Below, piece by piece: positions 39,360 through 50,183 of a stretch of 64,000 bases of DNA. The stretch lies in the NCBI GenBank assembly GCA_963920525.1, contig OY986435.1:172275827-172339826 (forward strand). The letters are read 5' to 3'. The notes beneath the pieces are model-generated. The model searched no databases and had not been told where the DNA came from. It saw only the letters and a list, made by a program, of their open reading frames with translations. Each line of letters starts with the position of its first letter. Positions within the stretch are counted from its first letter, which is position 1. A program made the position numbers and the translations under genes. The stretch is from Dichetophora obliterata. Lineage: Eukaryota; Arthropoda; Insecta; Diptera; Sciomyzidae.

Positions 39360-40850
39360 AAATGAGTGGGGAATTTTGGTTTATTTTTGCGAATTTGGGG
39401 GCTGGAGTTAACACTAGGTAAAAATGGTTTGTTGATTTTGCATCTGATGTCAGAATTTCGAAATTCTAACATTTTTCTACACATAGATTTGCCAACTAAA
39501 TATGTTTTTAAGAATTTTAAACATGAAAAAACAGTATTGGGGGATTACTTCCTTCGAATCTGGTGTCAGAATTTTAAAATTCAAGATGGCGGAAAGAGTT
39601 GCCACCTAATTTCTTGTTTATTTATGCGAATTTGACGCTGGGAAAAACAGTAGGTAAAATTGGATCGCTGATTCCGAATTCGTTGTTAGAATTTCAAAAT
39701 TCGAAAATTTTTCTTCCCTGTGTGAAGCCACCTAAAAATGTTTTATTTAAAGAATTTTAAACATGAGGAAACAGTATCGGGGGGTTACTGATTTTGAATC
39801 TGGTGTCAGAATTTTTAAATTCAAGATGTTGGATAAGGTTGCCATCTTAATTTTTCATTTTTACGAATTCGGGGCTGGCGCGAACTAAAGGATAAAAATG
39901 GGTCGCTGAATCCGAATCCGTTGTCAGAATTTCAAAATTATGAAATTTTGAAATAGGGTTGCCACCTAATACGCATTTTTAAGAGTTTTTAACATAATTT
40001 ATTAGTGTTATAGGGGGTCGCTGATTTCGAATCTGAAGTCAAAATTTTTAAATTAAATTTAGGGTTGCCACCTTATTTTTTTATTTTTACGAATTATGCT
40101 AGGTAAGCTGGTTTAGTGAGTATTTTTGTTGTTAGTGTTTTACCTTAGAAAAGAGTTTTTCTCTTGAGGGAGTGCTGGTAATGTTATCGATAAAAACGAA
40201 ACAGATTAACTCCAAAAAACTAGATGCTATTCTATCTAAATCCTATTTTTAAAAATTACTAAAACTAAAATACTATACTTATAAATACTTGTTTATGTTT
40301 TCTTTTTATTGGTTGTGACTTTGTTTTGAAAAACACTTTGAGGGTTCCCCCCATGATAGAATTCTTAAATGATGTTAAAAACTTTTTAAAATACATATTA
40401 TTAGGTGGCAGCCCTATTATTTAAAAATTTTATAATTTTGAAATTCTTTAGTTCGCGCGAGCCCTGAATTCGTAAAAATTAAAAATCCACCATCTTGAAT
40501 TTTAAAATTCTGACCTCAGATTCAAAATCAACGAGCCCCAATACTGTTTCCTCATGTTTAAAATTCTTAAAATAAAACATTTTTAGGTAGCAGCCCTACG
40601 TGTAGAAAAATTTTCGAATTTTGAAATTCTGACAACGGATTCGGATTCAGCGACCCATTTTCGCGCTAGCCCCAAATTCGTAAAAATAAAAAATTAAGGT
40701 GGCAACCTTATCCAACATCTTGAATTTTAAAATTCTGACACCAGATTCGAATTCAGTAACGATATTGTTTCCTTATGTTTAAAATTTATATGTTTAAAAC
40801 ATTTTTAGGTGGCAGCCTTATATGTAGAAAATTTTTTTACCGTGTATGTC
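39360..40850. repeat. Opposed arrays of ~240-bp repeats
   Basis: Left array (39360-40090): about three units, marked by GAATTTTAAACATGAAAAAA at 39511, GAATTTTAAACATGAGGAAA at 39753 and a third near 39980, each followed by a CTGGTGTCAGAATTTTAAA-type block. The right array (40370-40850) carries the complement (TGTTTCCTCATGTTTAAAAT, TTTTTAGGTGGCAGCC). The two arrays face each other around an unrelated centre at 40100-40360. Confidence 0.82.
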
Positions 40851-40866
40851 GCAGAGGTGGTTCAAT

Positions 40867-41052
40867 TTATTGCAGCACCCGTACCACCGCGGCCTTCGTC
40901 AATCGAAAACGATAGACGAAGTCATTCTCGTCCCACTTGTCCAATCCAATGCGATCCTGCATTTTATATTGCCTGCGTTCAGCCCGCAAAGTCACTTCCA
41001 CTTCGTTATCATCGTCGCTCCAGTTCTCCCAAAAGTGCTCCAAAAGATCCAA
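40867..41052 (-). pseudogene. Harbinger-type transposase N-terminal fragment
   Basis: 61 codons: MDLLEHFWENWSDDDNEVEV, then DRIGLDKWDENDFVYRFRLT and KAAVVRVLQ. The Asp-Glu-x-Asp-Phe-x-x-Arg-Phe-Arg-Leu-x-Lys pattern is the start of HARBI1/PIF transposases. The DDE core is missing. Confidence 0.6.
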
Positions 41053-43141
41053 TTTGTTATAATTTTCTTTCTTTTATTTTTTAAAAACTTTTTTGTCAAA
41101 CCTCTTTATTCAGAATTTAATTAAAAATTAAAAGAACTGCGTCTGTTTACATATTTTGACACCAAGTATATAAAAAATATTAAAATGAAAGTGATGAGAG
41201 CGAATCTTAACTCACCAATTTTCACGAGTTAAGTATTTCTAGGGTTAAGCTATCTCGCCACCATTTTTATCTCCAGCTTGAAAAATTTAATGCTTAACTC
41301 ACTTTGAACAAGTGTAAAACTGGAAAAATCATGGAATTAGCTCGGGGATAAATTTATTTCTTTGTGAACAAAATGGCCTTGTGAGGCCAACAGGACGAGA
41401 CAAGTACAGCTGAATGTCATCAGCGTATGCATGAATAGAAACATGCTTACTTGCTTCAAAAATGTCATTTAAAAATATTGAAAATAAAAGGGTGATGGAT
41501 CCCTGTGGAACCCCAGTTTCAATGTTTTTGAAAGATGAAAAACTATTGCCTACTCTAACACTTTGTGCTCCTCCGTTAAAATAATGTCTTATTAAACTAG
41601 TTGCATGATGACTAAAATTAAAATATTTAGTTAATTTCTGACAAAGCGAAGTATGATTTAGTGTATCAAAGGCTTTGGAAAAATCAATAACACACAGCAG
41701 TGTTATAAAATTTTGGTCGTACGCCATCCTGATATCGTCAGTATTTTTTAATATCGCTGTCGAACAGCTAAGTCCAGATCGAAAACCTGATTGAAAGCAC
41801 GATAGCAGTTTGTTTTCATTTAAAAATTGAGAAATTTGATATGAAATGATCTTTTCGAGAACCTTTTCTAATGCAAGCAGTATGCTTATTGGTCTATAGT
41901 CTCTATAGATGCGCTAGTAGTTTTGGGTATTGGAACCACTGTTGCAACTTTCCACATTTTAGGGTACTGCGAACTAGATAAACTACAATTAATAATGTGG
42001 GTCAATGGTCCAATTATAGAAGGAAGAACAATTTTAATAAATTTAATTGACATTTCATCAACTCCAACCGAGTTGGATTTTATCTGCATTATACATTTCG
42101 TAACAAAGTCTACGTCGACGGGAGTGAATACAAAGGAAGGTATTATAAAATTATTTTGTATCAAAGATGAGTTTTCGTAGCTGGTGCTTGTACTCGGGGG
42201 GTTACTCAAGAAAAAAGCATTGAGAAGATCAGGAAACAAATTACATTCATGATTGCTTTTCAAATACTCTCAGACTTTTAATATTCTTCCACAGCTGTTT
42301 CGAGTCCAAATTAGGATTAAGTCTACAATTATAGATTATTTAGTTCGTTTTGATTCCGTTAAATAGATAATTTGTTGTGCCTTAATTTTATAGTAAAATT
42401 TACTATTTTACTATTTAAAATAAATGTATAATCGCTCCATTTTTATGAGAATTTTGTATTTTGTAAAAATATATGGCGCGTTGATTGGAGAGCCAAAAAT
42501 GTCATTGCCTGGGGCAAGGGCATGAAAAAGTGTTTGAAAAGTTTATTTAATTTTTAAACATATGTTTAAAATCGTAAAAAAATAAATTTTACTTTTGAAT
42601 TAAAGAACAGCATATTATCTATCTTAGGGGTTCTAAACGAACTAAATAGGGACAGCACAATCCGAGATATTGCGATTTAAGTTACACAGATATTGACAAA
42701 ATATTGCCATTTTTCACAATTTTGACCTAACGGTATTCTGCGTAAACATTTTTCCGAGAAAAACCCGATACACGAGTGACCTTCAAATTTTCAAATCCTG
42801 GAAGGTGTGCAATTTATAAAAGAATGACCCATATATTAACTATCGAAAAATGAAAAAAAAAATTGATTTTGATTTTTACAATTTTCTGCACGAGAATATT
42901 GCCTTAATGCTGCAGATACAAAAGCTGCCATAAATCTAAAAACATATTAAATAAATTCATAGTTAAATTAAAATTAACGATATCTAATTAAAATTCAGTG
43001 CAATGCTCAAAGGTATGTACGGCGGAAATTAACAGTAGCCATTAGCAATAAGTCAAGGCATCATCTTAAGATCAAAATATGAGAAAAATCAAAAAATTTA
43101 TTCAGATCACATTTACGACGACATAAAGATATGTACCTACT

Positions 43142-44455
43142 ACCCAGTAGGGTAGTTACTGAAGTAATTATATAATGATTACTTAGTAATAGGAGATAAT
43201 TCCCAGCTGGATTAAAACACACACAAATAAGGCATTATTTTAACATGGGCTTGTCATAGGCGGTAATGTGTGGTGCCTACATCCAGCATTACTTATAAGT
43301 CAGAGGTGAACTGATTACATTACCAATATTACCAAAAACTATTTTAGTTAGTGATTACTAGTTACCACCTGCATTACCTATAAGCCAGAGGTGAACTACT
43401 TACCTACCACCTGCATTACCTATAAGTCAGAGGGTAACTAATTACCCCTCGTATTACTTGTAAGTCAGAATGCAACTCATTACCTACAGTATAACTTCTA
43501 ACTCAAAGAGTAACTACTTAGCTTTATTACTGCCAAAAAGAATACTTGTTGTTTTGTTTTAGTTGAAATTAATTTTTACTAATAAATTATGCTTATATAC
43601 ATACAGAATTAAATCAATAATTTTTAAAAAAAGAAAAAAGTAAAGTTTTATACAAAAATTAACTAATTTTTTACAAATTTTTAAATAAATCATAAAAAAA
43701 AATAAAACTCATTAAACATCTAAATTACAAATTAATAGAAGTTAATCTTATTTTAATGAAGCATTTTTTTGTTAATACATTTTTTTTAAAGAAAATAATT
43801 TTATTATTTCTTTTTAAAATTTCTCCGTCGTATAGCCCTCTTTTAAACATGCACCTATAATTAAATATATATAATACTAATTTCAAAGTTATCATTTGAG
43901 ATGACATTGTACGTAATAAGAAAAGTAATAAATATCCAATCAGGAAACTCGAAGCAATTCTTACCACAGAAAATTTGGACTCATTTTTTGAGATGCCTGA
44001 ACTGTCTTTAACAGATAATTTTCAATTTTTTTATATCATCATTGTTTGCTACAATTCATAAATTTTTAAAAACTTCTGAAGAATTACTAGTGTTTGGCGG
44101 AGTTAAATCTATTTTTCTTAGCTTCAAAATATATTTTTCTTTCTTAACTAGCAGAGCTAAATTTATTTTGCCTATGTCCTTATTATAATAGTAAATGTAT
44201 TATTATTTCTTTTATAAAAAGATATAAGAATAATTGTAATTTAGTTTTCCAATCACACTTACCGTATTTATTTTTTTAAGTGTTTTGTTTTATTTCACTT
44301 TATAATATAAACTTGATAAGCTGAACGCATGGAAATCACTTTACAAACTGTATATATTTACAAATTGTAAGCGAAGGCGTAATGACATGTGCTTACAGGA
44401 TAACTAGTTACTGAGCTAGTTATGGCAGTAATGGCTTCTCATTTCCCCACTGGGT
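43142..44455. mobile_element. Inverted-repeat element with internal minisatellite
   Basis: ACCCAGTAGGGTAGTTACTG (43142) faces the complement of CCCCACTGGGT (ending 44455); GTAACTAGT-like motifs lie inside both ends. No target duplication or coding recognised. The 42-bp array 43286-43520 lies near the left end. Confidence 0.55.
43286..43520 (+). repeat. ~42-bp minisatellite, about five units
   Basis: Diverged copies of GCATTACCTATAAGTCAGAG followed by GTGAACTANTTACC. Copies near 43288, 43370, 43413, 43451 and 43490. Confidence 0.8.
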
Positions 44456-45933
44456 ATCTTCAATAATTCCTCGTAAAGTTTAGCGGCGTACATCTTTGTC
44501 ATCATCGTATATGTGATCTAAATAAAATATTTGCTTTTGCTCATCTACTGCTTTTAAGAGGATACTATGACGTATAGATAGTGGCTATAAAACTGTTACC
44601 TTTAGTGGCTACCTTTTAGCGTTGCAGTGAATTTTAATTAGATATTTTACATTACTTTTTTATTGCAATTGCATTTTAAATATTTTAAGATTTATAACAG
44701 TTTTTGTTGCTGCAACATTAAAAGTTGTATAAGAGAAAAAAGAATCTGCACTTTATCTTGACATGTTGACAATTGCAGCAGTCAGTCAGAGACTGAGTCA
44801 TTGACACATGCAAATGAGTTGTTGGCACAGGCGTGGTTAGAAAATCAATCGATATTCACAAGACAACAACGATTGATTATGAAATAGTTTATTGACATTT
44901 ATACTGAACCAGTGGAGATGCTTTCACATAAGAGCGACGCTAATTAACTCTTTTATAAGGTATTTCTATTTTATTGATATGTATTTACTTACCTTATAAG
45001 TTACTAGTTACAAAAGTTTACAAAGCTATTTTGATTCCGTACAATGATTATAAATTTTACAACAACTAATCTGCAAATAGAAAAATAAAAAGACATTACT
45101 ATATTGTTAGTTTTACAAAACTAAATATGTACAATTCAATGATAAGCGTAATCACGTAAATGAAAGAATGAATATCTATTGTTGAAGAAGTGAACGCAAT
45201 TTGCATATTATTTGTGCTTATCTAATAAAAGTAATGTTAGCCTTGTGTTTATTTCATGCTTAGTATTCAAGTTTTCTTTGAATCAAGTAGTACACATGTT
45301 TGATTTTGCTTATTTTTTAATAAACATTCAGATTGAGTTAAAAAACAAAGATTTCACACATTCGAAATGCTGGCCAGTTTTGCAGACCGTTTTTATTGAC
45401 TTGGGCAACTAAAAAAAGAAACAACGCGTTCGTTATATCTATTTTGTTGCTCTTATCTAATGTAGGAATATGATTTTCGTTTCTTCAACTTTGAAGAATG
45501 CAGAAAAGTGTTTTGTTAAAAATATTCAACTATTTATAAGAACGTTTGATGGGCTCGGTTTTAGACAGATATTAAAATCAATTGTCTATAGCTCAATTAA
45601 TAGTTTATTGTATAGAACCCACTAAAAAAAATGAGTGTAAAATGCGTTAATTTGCAGTTAATCGCACTGAATATAACAATATTTATTTACTGCCAAGTGC
45701 TAAATAGTGCCAAGTATATTCGCAGTTCTTCAAACTCGTTTATGATGCGTACAGCTTGTACACGGTTAGAAATCTCGTATTAAAATTGAAACTTTTCTGT
45801 ACTACATATAGTAAGTCCACATCAGCTTTGGTTTCAAATCTAGTATTTTGCAAAAAACTAAAATATGGTTTTAATAAAGCTTTGGTTTAAAATTTAGAAC
45901 AGGCTTGGATGAAAATATTAAAAAAAGGAACAT
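44456..45933. other. AT-rich sequence, no gene
   Basis: No coding or repeat structure recognised. Short frames such as 45212-45412 have no family motif. Confidence 0.5.
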
Positions 45934-46548
45934 TTCAAGAAAAGCGACAACTCTAATTTTTAATTTATTTCGCGGATTATATGGATGTTGGCCTCCTAAA
46001 CCCAAATCTGAAAAAAGTCAGGCCGCTCGCAATTGGTTTAGAGGTTATAGTGCTTAAAAGTTGGAAAAAGTGGCCTGCAATCTTGCTATTTTTTTATTTT
46101 TCAACAAAACTATATTTTATGGGTGTCATAAGAAAGGTAATTAAAATACCTATTTAACAAGGTATCAAATATGAAAATTCATGAATAACTTTTAAAGATA
46201 GACACATTTTTAGTGTAGTGCTTTCGTAAAAGGGAAACAACTAATTTTCCAGACAAATTATAAATATAAGAATAGGAATATTTTTAAAAGTTATGAATAG
46301 ATGGATTAATGGACATGAAGTTCATGTTTGATACCTTGTTGAATCAAACCTTTCTTTTGATACCCATAATGAGGAAAACTAAAAAAAAACAGCAAAATTT
46401 GTAGGCCAGTTTTGCAATTTTGGAGGCCTATAACTTCTAAGACTATTGCTAATGGCCTGAAAATTTCCCAGATTTGGATTTAGGAGGTTAAAATCTGTAT
46501 ATTGCAATAAAAAAAATATTAAATAAGAGAGTTGTCACTATTCTTGAA
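45934..46548. mobile_element. ~615-bp long-arm MITE
   Basis: TTCAAGAAAAGCGACAACTC at 45934 pairs with GAGTTGTCACTATTCTTGAA ending at 46548. Complementarity continues through the CCTCCTAAACCCAAATCTG and AGATTTGGATTTAGGAGG blocks and on to the TGATACC/GGTATCA region near the centre, so arms exceed 250 bp. No coding. Confidence 0.8.
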
Positions 46549-46574
46549 TTATACCAATGAAAAAATAATAACAA

Positions 46575-46643
46575 ACACCGTGAGATTCGAACCCACGACA
46601 TCCAGTTTGTAAATTCTCTAGTCTAACCAATGGGCTATTTCGC
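46575..46643 (-). ncRNA. tRNA-like pol III promoter unit (SINE head or tRNA pseudogene)
   Basis: The minus strand has an A-box-like TAGCCCATTGGTTAGA and, about 40 nt later, a B box GTGGGTTCGAATCTC with a 5-bp T stem (one G-U pair). No matching acceptor stem can be drawn, so a functional tRNA is unlikely. The spacing fits a tRNA-derived SINE head. No tail was defined. Confidence 0.55.
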
Positions 46644-47637
46644 TAAAATGAACCCCAGCATTGCCAGGCTAACTTTTTACGGGTCCAAATTTAAATTTAA
46701 TATCCAAATGTACTAGTATTTAGTATAAATTGTATTAAAAACAAAAAGTAATACAGAATTGTTCTCAAATTAAAACCCAAAAGCTAAAAATAACGCTGTA
46801 CTATTTCTTTTGTACTTAAATTAAAATCAAAAAGCTAAAAGGGAATCTGTAATAATTCTTTGGTTTCAATTTTGGTACAGTAGAGTTTTAAATATGAGTT
46901 AGCATTTAAAAAGTTTAAATTTTTAACCGCAAGGTTTAAAAAATGCAGTAATAGTTAAGTGGGACTAAAATGTAGTCCAAGATTTTTAACTGTGTATTAG
47001 AATACACTATTAAGTTTTGTAGAGGAACTTCGGGTATTATGGTATCGGATAATAATGTGGTATAGGCTAATATCTCCGGTTCTGCCGAACTTATTTTGAC
47101 GGAATCTTGCTTAAATTCGTGTAAACTCATAAAAAAAGAGAGTGGAGTTCAAGAAAATCAACGAACCCAACACGTTTTCGATCAGTTGAACGAAACATGA
47201 GAATGTGTATGGTGAAAACTGGAGAAGGTGAAAATCGGGCCACATCATAGCTCGGCTTCAGATCGTCTGAGAAAAAACAACAAACTGCATTCGAAAGTAG
47301 ACCCACGAATACATATCATTTACCAAAATGTTATGGAAATATGGAAAATTAGGAAAATTAGAAAGCGTTAAAGAGAAAATAAAAAAATTTACGTTATTTT
47401 TTATCATATTGTTTCGTGTAAAAACAAGACAAGATTTTCCAAAGACGCTTATTTTGGTATGAGAATGTATTTTTTCTGACTTCCAAGCTTGAACGAATTT
47501 TCCGGCAGCTCGATATTGACTTCAGACCAATGGTTTCTTGGGCAGAGTTTCTTACAATTTCCCGCAGATTTCGTTTTTGCTATGCTCTTTGTCAATTTTT
47601 TTCCTTCAGAAAACAAATTAACCCGGCCCAATATATA
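46644..47637. other. AT-rich sequence, no gene
   Basis: No coding or repeat structure recognised. Confidence 0.5.
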
Positions 47638-49280
47638 CAGTGGTAGTCACGAATTTAGCACACACTGTGTTAGAAACTATAATTTAAAGTTTTAACATCT
47701 TAGCTTGTAAGCAAATTGTAAGCAAATACTAAAAAGCAACACTGCCGAGTGTTGTTTATGAAGTTAACTCAAAGAACCGTTAGTTGGTTTTTCAGTTATT
47801 CATACGTTTTCTTACATATTTCAAGTAGTTGCAATCAATGTGGTTTAAATGCTGGACACGAATTTAGCATAGTTTAGAATTATTATTCCATTTTTTATAT
47901 TATTTTGGTTGATTAAATTTTACTGGTAAAATTTGCTAAATTTATTAAGTTTATATTTGAGTTCTAACAAAAAATTGCAAAAAGGTATGACGAAAGACTA
48001 CTAATGTTCAGAGGCTCAGCGCCAGTTGATTCAGCAAATGAATAATGATGGAAGCACAGTTTCAGAGATTGCCCTGCTTCTAAGATGTTCCAGGAAGGTA
48101 GTATATAACGCATTTCAACACGTAGAGCCCTATGGTAGCATTAAAAAATGTAAGACAGCGACCTAGAGCGCGAAAAACAACAGCACGAGAGAACCATTTT
48201 ATTTGTAGAGCTTCACTTAAGACTCCTTTTAAGATCTCAAATGAAATTAAAAATTAAATTTCATCAAAATATCGCATAAATGTGTTCTCAAAAACCATAA
48301 GAAGACGCTTGAATGAAATCAATTTGCGTGGCTGTATAGCCCAACATAAACCACATGTGTTGCAAAAAAAGATTAAATGTAGTCTTGCGTTTGCAAAAGG
48401 ATATTTAAAAAAGCCAATGAGTTTTTGGAAATTGTACTTTGAAGTGATGAATCAAGGTTCGGATCTGACGGCAAACAATATGTGTGGCATTCTCAAGACA
48501 TGCAACACAATCCAAGGTACACGCTTAAGACTTTTTAAGACGGTTGTTTAAATGTCATGGTATGGGCGGCGTTTTCTTTGCACGGAGTTGGTCCGATTGT
48601 TAAAATTGATAAAAAAATGGTTTAGAGCATTTACATAATCATATTTGTCAATACCATGATACCGTTTGCAGAGGATAATTTGCCGCTTTTATTGCGTTTT
48701 ATGCAGGTCCAAAGCACACTGCTCGAACAGTTGCGAGTTGCTTATAAGACTCGTGTTAATGTCATGTAAATATTTTGAAGTGGCCAGCGCAATCACCGGA
48801 CCTCAACCCGATTGAGAATCTGTGGAGGAATGTCAAGCAGCAAATACTAACAATAAAACCCAACAATTTTCCAGATTTGTGAACCCAAATCCAAAGGATT
48901 TAGTATAGTATTCCAAAGTACCGTCGTGAAGCTTCTTTGGTCGAAAGTTTTCCAAGTAGATGCGATGCAGTAATTAGGAATAAGGGATTTCCTAAGAAAT
49001 ATTGAATTTTATGCAATAAATTTTGATTTTATATTTTATCCTAGACATTTTTTTGCTCGTGTGCTCAATTCATGACCAAGTGTAAATGTTTATTTTTATT
49101 TTCTACTTGACTTAAAAAGTTCTTAAAAAAAATTTTTTTTAATAAAAAGTGTACATAAGAAATAAATAGGATAAAATATACATATTTAATAAAAGTTCAT
49201 TAAAAAGTTCAAACGAATAAATAGAAAACTGAAGTATTCACTATAATTTTTCAAGTGTCCTAAATTCGTGTCCACCACTG
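47638..49280 (+). mobile_element. Tc1-family element with degenerate ends
   Basis: Ends CAGTGGTAGTCACGAATTTA (47638) and the complement of CGTGTCCACCACTG (ending 49280) between TA dinucleotides (47636-47637, 49281-49282). A second copy of the motif, GGACACGAATTTAGCA, lies about 215 bp inside the left end, and a weak one (GCTCAATTCATGACC) inside the right, giving IR/DR ends. 1,643 bp, full Tc1 length. Confidence 0.9.
47990..49005 (+). pseudogene. Tc1 transposase, heavily frameshifted
   Basis: Plus-strand pieces: an HTH block near 48000-48130, FSKTIRRRLNEINLRGCIAQ (48285), HKPHVLQKKIKCSLAFAKGY, then DESRFGSDGKQYVWHSQDMQ (first Asp, 48450-48510), a VMVWAAFSLHGVGPIVKIDK-like block (48560-48615), and [24 protein letters not shown] text at 48780-48840 (third Asp). 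Many indels; inactive. Confidence 0.88.
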
Positions 49281-49284
49281 TATA

Positions 49285-50179
49285 CAGGGTTGCCAATATT
49301 CGAAGCGCCCATTTTATTTTTAAATAAATCAAAGAAACCACAATTTTTTGTCTGTCCGTCATGAATATCATTTAATTGGGTTCAAGTAGATTTGCTTACA
49401 TTATTTCTTGAATATGATATCTCGTAAATAGTCGCCATTGGCCTCTACGACATATTGTGCCCGTTTTGCAGCATTTTCCATGGTTTTCTTCAACATTTCG
49501 ATGGGAATGGCGGTTATTTCTTGACGGATGTTGGTTTTCAGCTCTTCTAGGGTCTTTGGCTTGTTGACGTAAACCTTTGATTTCAAATAACCCCACAAAA
49601 AGAAGTCTGGAGGTGTTAAATCTGGTGATCTTGGCCGCCAATTGAAATCACCATTTTGTGACATCAAACGGCCAGGGAACAATTGCTTCAAAAAATCGAT
49701 TGTAGTGCGGCTTGTGTGTGGTGGCGCGCCGTCTTGTTGAAACCAGTAGTGCCTGATACGCTTTCGACGAACGATTGGCATGAAAAAATTGTTTATCTTC
49801 GAAAAAGAACGGCCCAATGAGCATTTTAGCACAAACGCCGCACCAAACAGTGACTTTTGCATCGTGAAGAGGTACCTCTTGAATCTCTTGTGGATTTTCA
49901 GTGGCATAAATACGGCAATTTTGTTTGTTTACTGTTCCGTTCAACTGAAAATGAGCTTCATCGCTCATGATAATTTTATGCCAAAATTGCTCTTACTATT
50001 GACTTGTTTTGTTGAATGTAAATTTCAACAATTTTAGAGCGTTCGCGTGGCGTGTACTGTTCCATTGTAAACATTTGCTTGGAATGACGCTTCAAACGCG
50101 GTATGTCATTAGTCGATTTGGCATCATTGCGGAAAGTTACAGTGTTGCCAGATGGGCGCTTCGAATATTGGCAACCCTG
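49285..50179 (-). mobile_element. rosa-type mariner, internally deleted
   Basis: Ends CAGGGTTGCCAATATTCGAA (49285, ~30 bp) and the complement ending at 50179, between TA dinucleotides (49283-49284, 50180-50181). 895 bp against about 1.3 kb for the related copy at 1052-2344; the missing ~400 bp is inside the transposase. It abuts the Tc1 element 47638-49280 with only TATA between. Confidence 0.9.
49401..50065 (-). pseudogene. rosa-type mariner transposase with internal deletion
   Basis: Starts at 50065 (MEQYTPRERSKIVEIYIQQN). After about 26 codons it jumps to the region before the first catalytic Asp (WHKIIMSDEAHFQLNGTVNK), so the DNA-binding domain is largely deleted. A frameshift near 49790 precedes WFQQDGAPPHTSRTT (second Asp) and SPDLTPPDFFLWGYLKSKVY (third Asp, 41 residues between), ending in the intact C-terminus GDYLRDIIFKK at 49401. 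Confidence 0.9.
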
Positions 50180-50183
50180 TATA

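Larger units (their letters stand above)
39159..41378 (-). mobile_element. PIF/Harbinger-like element inserted in the LINE
   Basis: Ends GGGTCATTTTGTTCACAAAG (39159) and the complement of CTTTGTGAACAAAATGGCC (ending 41378). More distant subterminal matches lie about 40-150 bp inward (GGGGATAA; GTTAAGCTATCTC against GATAACTATCTC). It interrupts the LINE RT gene between motifs, so its boundaries are independently supported. Flanking triplets TAA and TTG do not match perfectly. It contains a transposase fragment and opposed repeat arrays. Confidence 0.72.
38614..42290 (-). pseudogene. Jockey-type non-LTR retrotransposon RT remnant, split
   Basis: Minus-strand order: 42263-41886 (CNLFPDLLNAFFLSNPPS, IKSNSVGVDEMSIKFIKI, WKVATVVPIPK); ~41880-41379 (SGFRSGLSCSTA, VIDFSKAFDTLNHTSL, VPQGSITLLFSIFLNDI, HAYADDIQLYLSRPVGL); then, after the insertion 39159-41378, LEDLSFRLNSDLLSINNWAV, the thumb region (VENTKNLGFIMYSKLTC) and FNSAARYVYGVHRCDHISA with LKIRNLTFLHRLIY. 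The catalytic YADD is present. The block after VPQGS is altered and several frameshifts occur; the endonuclease is absent. A Jockey-superfamily LINE by motifs; clade not resolved. Confidence 0.85.
36202..42835. mobile_element. Large inverted-repeat structure flanked by TTAA
   Basis: The left 235 bp (36202-36436) and the complement of the right 190 bp (42650-42835) align throughout: TATGGGCCATTC versus TATGGGTCATTC at the ends, TCAAAATTGTGAAAAATTGC versus TCAAAATTGTGAAAAATGGC, and GCAATATCTCGGATT in both. TTAA flanks both ends (36198-36201, 42836-42839). The interior is mostly later insertions (repeat array, LINE, Harbinger-like). TTAA duplication fits Kolobok or piggyBac-like elements; no transposase of either was seen, so two independent MITE copies are an alternative. 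Confidence 0.55.

Noticed and set aside
43286..43520. CRISPR-like spaced repeats
   Set aside because: The intervals are further diverged copies of the same unit, not unique spacers.
46575..46643. Functional tRNA gene
   Set aside because: The B box and T stem are good but no 7-bp acceptor stem or proper D stem can be formed.
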